Part shown: one piece after another, positions 13,920 through 16,630 of the stretch
Layout of the letters: each line of letters starts with the position of its first letter
Numbering within the stretch: the first letter of the stretch is position 1
Notes under the pieces: generated by a model
Databases searched by the model: none
Seen by the model: the letters and a program-made list of their open reading frames with translations, nothing else
What the model was told of the DNA's origin: nothing
Translations under genes and position numbers: made by a program
Source of the DNA: a bacterium UBP1_UBA4771
GTDB lineage: Bacteria > Krumholzibacteriota > Krumholzibacteriia > Krumholzibacteriales > Krumholzibacteriaceae
DNA length: 16,630 nucleotides
Assembly (NCBI GenBank): GCA_002403295.1
Contig: DHHN01000072.1
Span: 75,216-91,845 of the forward strand
Direction: 5' to 3'

Positions 13920-14853
13920 CGATACGGTGCTCGCGGTACGCGAAGGTCCGCTCGACCCGGGACGTGAAGAGCTCCGCGAGGAGCCCGAACGAGCCGATCT
14001 GGATCGCGATCACGATCATGACGAGCCCGCCGACCATGAGCGGCCGCACGCGGAGCCCGTGTCCGAGCATCCAGATCACGAGAAAGTAGAGCGTGATGAG
14101 CGAGCCCGCGGCCAGAAAAAGGAACGCGACGCGTCCGAAGAAGTGGAACGGCGTCGAAGCGCGGCGCGTGAGAAACATGACCGTCGCGAGATCGAACATG
14201 CCGTTGAGGAAGCGGCGCGCGCCGAACTTGCTGCGGCCGTACTTGCGCTCGAAGTGCGTGACCCGCTTCTCCGTCACGCGGAAGCCTTCCCATCCGGCGA
14301 TGACGGGGATGAAGCGGTGAAGCTCGCCGTAGATCGAGATGCGTTTGACGACCTCGCCGCGGTAGGCCTTGAGGCCGCAGTTGAAATCGTGCAGCTTGAT
14401 GCCGCTCACGAGCGAGGTGGTGAGGTTGAAGAGCCGCGACGGCAGCGTCTTCGTGATCGGGTCCTTGCGCTTGAGCTTCCAACCCGAGACGAGATCGTAT
14501 CCCTCGTCGAGCTTCGCGACGAGGCCGGGGATCTCCTCCGGATTGTCCTGCAGGTCCGCGTCGATCGTGATCACGACATCGCCGCGCGCCGCCTTGAATC
14601 CGTCCGAGAGCGCCGCCGACTTGCCGTAGTTGCGGCGGAAGGAGATGATCTTCACGCGCCGGTCGCCGGCCCGGAGCTCCCGCAGCGCGTCTATGGACCC
14701 GTCCGTCGAGCCGTCGTCGATGAAGATGAGCTCGTGCCCCGCGAACGTGCGCTCCATGACCGCCGTGAGCTGGCGGTGGAGCTCGACGAGGCTCTCGCGC
14801 TCGTTGAAGAGCGGAATGACGACCGTTCCGAAATAATCCGTTTTACCCGTCAT
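13912..14853 (-). CDS. GtrB/ArnC-like polyprenyl-phosphate glycosyltransferase
   Basis: 313 residues: a GT2 domain followed by two C-terminal membrane helices (about 236-263 and 271-298), the layout of GtrB, ArnC and CsbB. Motifs: VVIPLFNERESL (11-22), FIDDGSTDGS (44-53), FRRNYGKSAALSDGF (72-86), ITIDADLQDNPEEI (95-108), NCGLKAYR (158-165), GELHRFIPVIA (176-186) and FERKYGRSKFG (211-221). The family moves a hexose from an NDP-sugar to undecaprenyl phosphate at the inner membrane, making a donor for periplasmic GT-C transferases. The start is ATG at 14853, overlapping the epimerase stop as ATGA, with GGGAGGA about ten bases upstream. Although the frame is open to 15771, everything upstream lies inside the epimerase gene and is Arg-rich. 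Adjacent DUF2723 and YfhO genes are candidate users of its product. Confidence 0.92.
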   Translation of the reverse strand: MTGKTDYFGTVVIPLFNERESLVELHRQLTAVMERTFAGHELIFIDDGSTDGSIDALRELRAGDRRVKIISFRRNYGKSAALSDGFKAARGDVVITIDADLQDNPEEIPGLVAKLDEGYDLVSGWKLKRKDPITKTLPSRLFNLTTSLVSGIKLHDFNCGLKAYRGEVVKRISIYGELHRFIPVIAGWEGFRVTEKRVTHFERKYGRSKFGARRFLNGMFDLATVMFLTRRASTPFHFFGRVAFLFLAAGSLITLYFLVIWMLGHGLRVRPLMVGGLVMIVIAIQIGSFGLLAELFTSRVERTFAYREHRIDD

Positions 14854-15827
14854 GGGGAGCCCGTCCTCCCTTCGCGTTCCGCGGCGTACGCGCGGTACCA
14901 CGCGATTTCGTTTCGGATGCCCTCGGCGATCGCGACACGGGGCGCGAATCCGAGCTCGCGCCGCGCGCGCGACGTGTCGGCGAACGTATCGGCGACGTCG
15001 CCCTTCGCGCGGGGGGCGCCGCGGACGTCGAACCGCACCCCGAGCTCGGCGGCGATGACGCCGATGACGTCTCCGAGCGCCGTACGGCTCCCGCCGCCGA
15101 CGTTGAACACCGTCTCGGGCCCGTCGTAGCGATAGGCCAGCACGGCCGCCTCGACGGCGTCGGCGACGTACGTGAAATCCCTCGTCTGCGAGCCGTCGCC
15201 GTACACCTCGATCGGCTCGCCGGCGAGCCCGGCCTCGATGAACCGGCTGAACGCCATGTCGGGACGCTGCCGCGGCCCGTACACGGTGAAGAAGCGCAGC
15301 GCCCGGTACGTGACGCCGAAGCCGAGCCGGTAGAGCTCGAGAAGATGCTCCGCGGCGAGCTTGGTCGCGCCGTAGGGCGAACGGGGCGTCTTGGCCGCGT
15401 CCTCGCCGGTCGGGAGCTCCGCGGTCTCCCCGTACACCGAGCTCGAGCTCGCGTGGACGATCCGCGTCCCGGGGCGGCCCTTCACCGCCTCGAGAAGACG
15501 CTGCACGGCGAACACGTTCGAGTCGAGATACGGCTTGAAATCCTTCCCCCAGCTCGCGCGCACGCCCGCCTGGGCGGCGAGATGAAAGACGCCGCCGGCG
15601 CCCTCGAGCAGCCGGTCGAGGTCGGCGGTCACGAGGTCCTCCTCGACGAAGCGGAATCCGGCGCGCCCGCGAAGGGCATCGAGATTGCGGCGCTTCCGCG
15701 CCGGGCTGTAGTAATCGGTGAAGCTGTCGACGCCGGTCACGGCGTGCCCCTCGTCGAGCAACCGCTCGCACAGATGCGAACCGATGAATCCCGCCGCCCC
15801 GGTCACCATCACCGATTCCGTCCTCAT
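14850..15827 (-). CDS. NAD-dependent nucleotide-sugar epimerase (extended SDR, UDP-sugar 4-epimerase-like)
   Basis: 325 residues of the extended SDR type: TGAAGFIGSHL (9-19) for NAD binding, VDSFTDYYSPARKRRNL (33-49), FHLAAQAGVRAS (81-92), SSSSVYG (127-133) with the catalytic Ser/Thr region, YGATK (152-156) with the catalytic Tyr and Lys, FFTVYGPRQRPDMAFSRF (189-206) and YGDGSQTRDFTYVAD (209-223). The DSFTDYY and AAQAGVR segments resemble UDP-glucuronate 4-epimerases and related enzymes, but UDP-glucose 4-epimerase or a dehydratase relative cannot be excluded. It would supply an NDP-sugar to the glycosyltransferases of the locus. The ATG at 15827 overlaps the stop of the TPR gene (ATGA) and has GGAGA eight bases upstream; the longer open frame only adds Arg-rich residues. 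Cytosolic. Confidence 0.9.
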   Translation of the reverse strand: MRTESVMVTGAAGFIGSHLCERLLDEGHAVTGVDSFTDYYSPARKRRNLDALRGRAGFRFVEEDLVTADLDRLLEGAGGVFHLAAQAGVRASWGKDFKPYLDSNVFAVQRLLEAVKGRPGTRIVHASSSSVYGETAELPTGEDAAKTPRSPYGATKLAAEHLLELYRLGFGVTYRALRFFTVYGPRQRPDMAFSRFIEAGLAGEPIEVYGDGSQTRDFTYVADAVEAAVLAYRYDGPETVFNVGGGSRTALGDVIGVIAAELGVRFDVRGAPRAKGDVADTFADTSRARRELGFAPRVAIAEGIRNEIAWYRAYAAEREGRTGSP

Positions 15828-16630
15828 TCGTCGTCTCCGCCCCGCGGCGCGGCGCCGCCGCCGAGCCCGAACTCCTCCTCGAGCAGGCGGTCCGCTCCCC
15901 GGAGAACGGACGCCATCTCGGCGTCGTCGGGGTGCCGCTCGAGCCACTGCCTGATATAGCCCTTCGCCCGATCCCCCTGCCCCATGCGGGCGCTGACGCG
16001 GAACGCGTCGATGTAGAGCTGCCGGTGATCGGGGGCGAGGCGAAGCCCCTCGTTCAGATTCTGGATCGCGAACGGAAGCTGATCCTTGAACTCGTAAATC
16101 CGCGCGAGGCGCATCCAGTACTCGCCCTCGTCCGGTTCCCCGCGAATCGCCCGGAGGTAATGCGCGATCGCGTCGCCGTCCCGTCCCGCCATCATGTAAT
16201 AGGTGCCGAGCAGCACCGTCGCGGCCTTGAGCGTCGGATCGAACGCGAGCGAGAGCTCCATCCGCCGGATCGCCTCTTCGTAATCCCCCGCGATCGCCCG
16301 CTGCTGGCCGAGCTGCGCCGCCGCGACGGCGAAGTTCACGAACATGACGCGCGTGTCGTCGTCCTTGTACACCGACGTGTCGATCGCGCCGTCCGCGGTG
16401 AGGATGCCGCGGAACCGGTAGATCTCGTCGAGATTGCGCGCGAGGAGATATTCGTTGATGCGGTCTTCGCCCTCGACCGGCACGAGACGCCGCGCGATTC
16501 CCTGCATCTCGAGATGCCGCGCGTACGGCTGCCAGATCTCGAGGGGCACGGTGACCGCGAAGTAGATCGGCCGCTTCCAGTTCGACTCGGTGACGATGCG
16601 CTGCACGGCCTGGTCGCGCTTCCAGGCGAT
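15824..16630 (-). CDS. DUF2723-family protein, C-terminal part with TPR repeats
   Basis: The 268 residues in the window are the C-terminus; the gene starts beyond base 16630. The visible part opens IAWKRDQAVQRIVTESNWKR followed by PIYFAVTVP, then an EMQGIARRLVP segment and IYRFRGI. This order (WKRPIYFA, RLVP, YRFRG) is the soluble C-terminal region of DUF2723 proteins, large membrane proteins related to GT-C protein O-mannosyltransferases and common in Bacteroidota and relatives. It is followed by tetratricopeptide-like helical repeats (from about FAVAAAQLGQQRAIAGDYEEA to the end) and an acidic/Gly-rich tail. The TPR part probably lies outside the cytoplasm and may bind partners or acceptor. 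The stop overlaps the epimerase ATG. The membrane half is not visible, so the GT-C role is inferred from the family. Confidence 0.8.
   Translation of the reverse strand: MAWKRDQAVQRIVTESNWKRPIYFAVTVPLEIWQPYARHLEMQGIARRLVPVEGEDRINEYLLARNLDEIYRFRGILTADGAIDTSVYKDDDTRVMFVNFAVAAAQLGQQRAIAGDYEEAIRRMELSLAFDPTLKAATVLLGTYYMMAGRDGDAIAHYLRAIRGEPDEGEYWMRLARIYEFKDQLPFAIQNLNEGLRLAPDHRQLYIDAFRVSARMGQGDRAKGYIRQWLERHPDDAEMASVLRGADRLLEEEFGLGGGAAPRGGDDE

Noticed and set aside
1..16630. CRISPR array, tRNA/rRNA genes, insertion sequence or attachment site
   Set aside because: No regularly spaced repeats, no transposase-like protein and no recognisable RNA gene sequence were found; nearly all bases are in coding regions.

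Overview
The window is a very GC-rich bacterial segment in which every supported gene lies on the minus strand. Reading in the direction of transcription (from about 16630 down to 1) it is a single surface-glycan locus of thirteen genes, the first and last cut by the window edges. Nothing supports a gene on the plus strand. Its long plus-strand open frames are antisense by-products of the codon bias. The family mix (a DUF2723-type glycosyltransferase, a YfhO-type membrane protein, and a secreted beta-propeller with a sorting-tail-like C-terminus) combined with high GC suggests a high-GC member or relative of the FCB (Fibrobacterota-Chlorobiota-Bacteroidota) group, for example an Eisenbacteria/Krumholzibacteriota-like lineage. 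This is inference from gene families, not a phylogenetic placement.

Layout in transcription order: the C-terminal part of a DUF2723/TPR protein (15824-16630); an NAD-dependent sugar epimerase (14850-15827); a GtrB/ArnC-like polyprenyl-phosphate glycosyltransferase with two membrane helices (13912-14853); a GT4 glycosyltransferase (12762-13919); a GT2 rhamnosyltransferase-like enzyme (11870-12754); a 77-base gap, the only real intergenic space; a YfhO-family polytopic protein (9327-11792, TTG start); a Dpm1-like polyprenol-phosphate-mannose synthase (8606-9322); a GT2 enzyme fused to a membrane polyprenyl-phosphate sugar-transferase-like module (6509-8584); a secreted beta-propeller protein with a T9SS/FlgD-like tail (4194-6512); a soluble CapD/WbpM-type UDP-sugar 4,6-dehydratase (2734-4197); a FemAB/GNAT-like transferase (1770-2726); a Wzx-like flippase (232-1773); and the N-terminus of a second GT4 enzyme (1-235).

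The genes are packed as one or two polycistrons. Six of twelve junctions are 4-base ATGA/GTGA overlaps, one is an 8-base overlap, and four are gaps of 4 to 21 bases. Together they cover nucleotide-sugar synthesis (epimerase, 4,6-dehydratase), glycan assembly (two GT2, two GT4), lipid-linked monosaccharide donors (Dpm1-like, GtrB-like) with GT-C-type partners (YfhO, DUF2723), export (flippase) and possibly a decorating step (FemAB-like). No Wzy polymerase, chain-length regulator or outer-membrane exporter is seen.

The most unusual points are the GT2 fusion, whose sugar-transferase domain has lost the Asp-Glu catalytic motif and other hallmark residues; the secreted propeller protein translationally embedded among glycan enzymes; and two adjacent polyprenyl-phosphate-GT/GT-C pairs.
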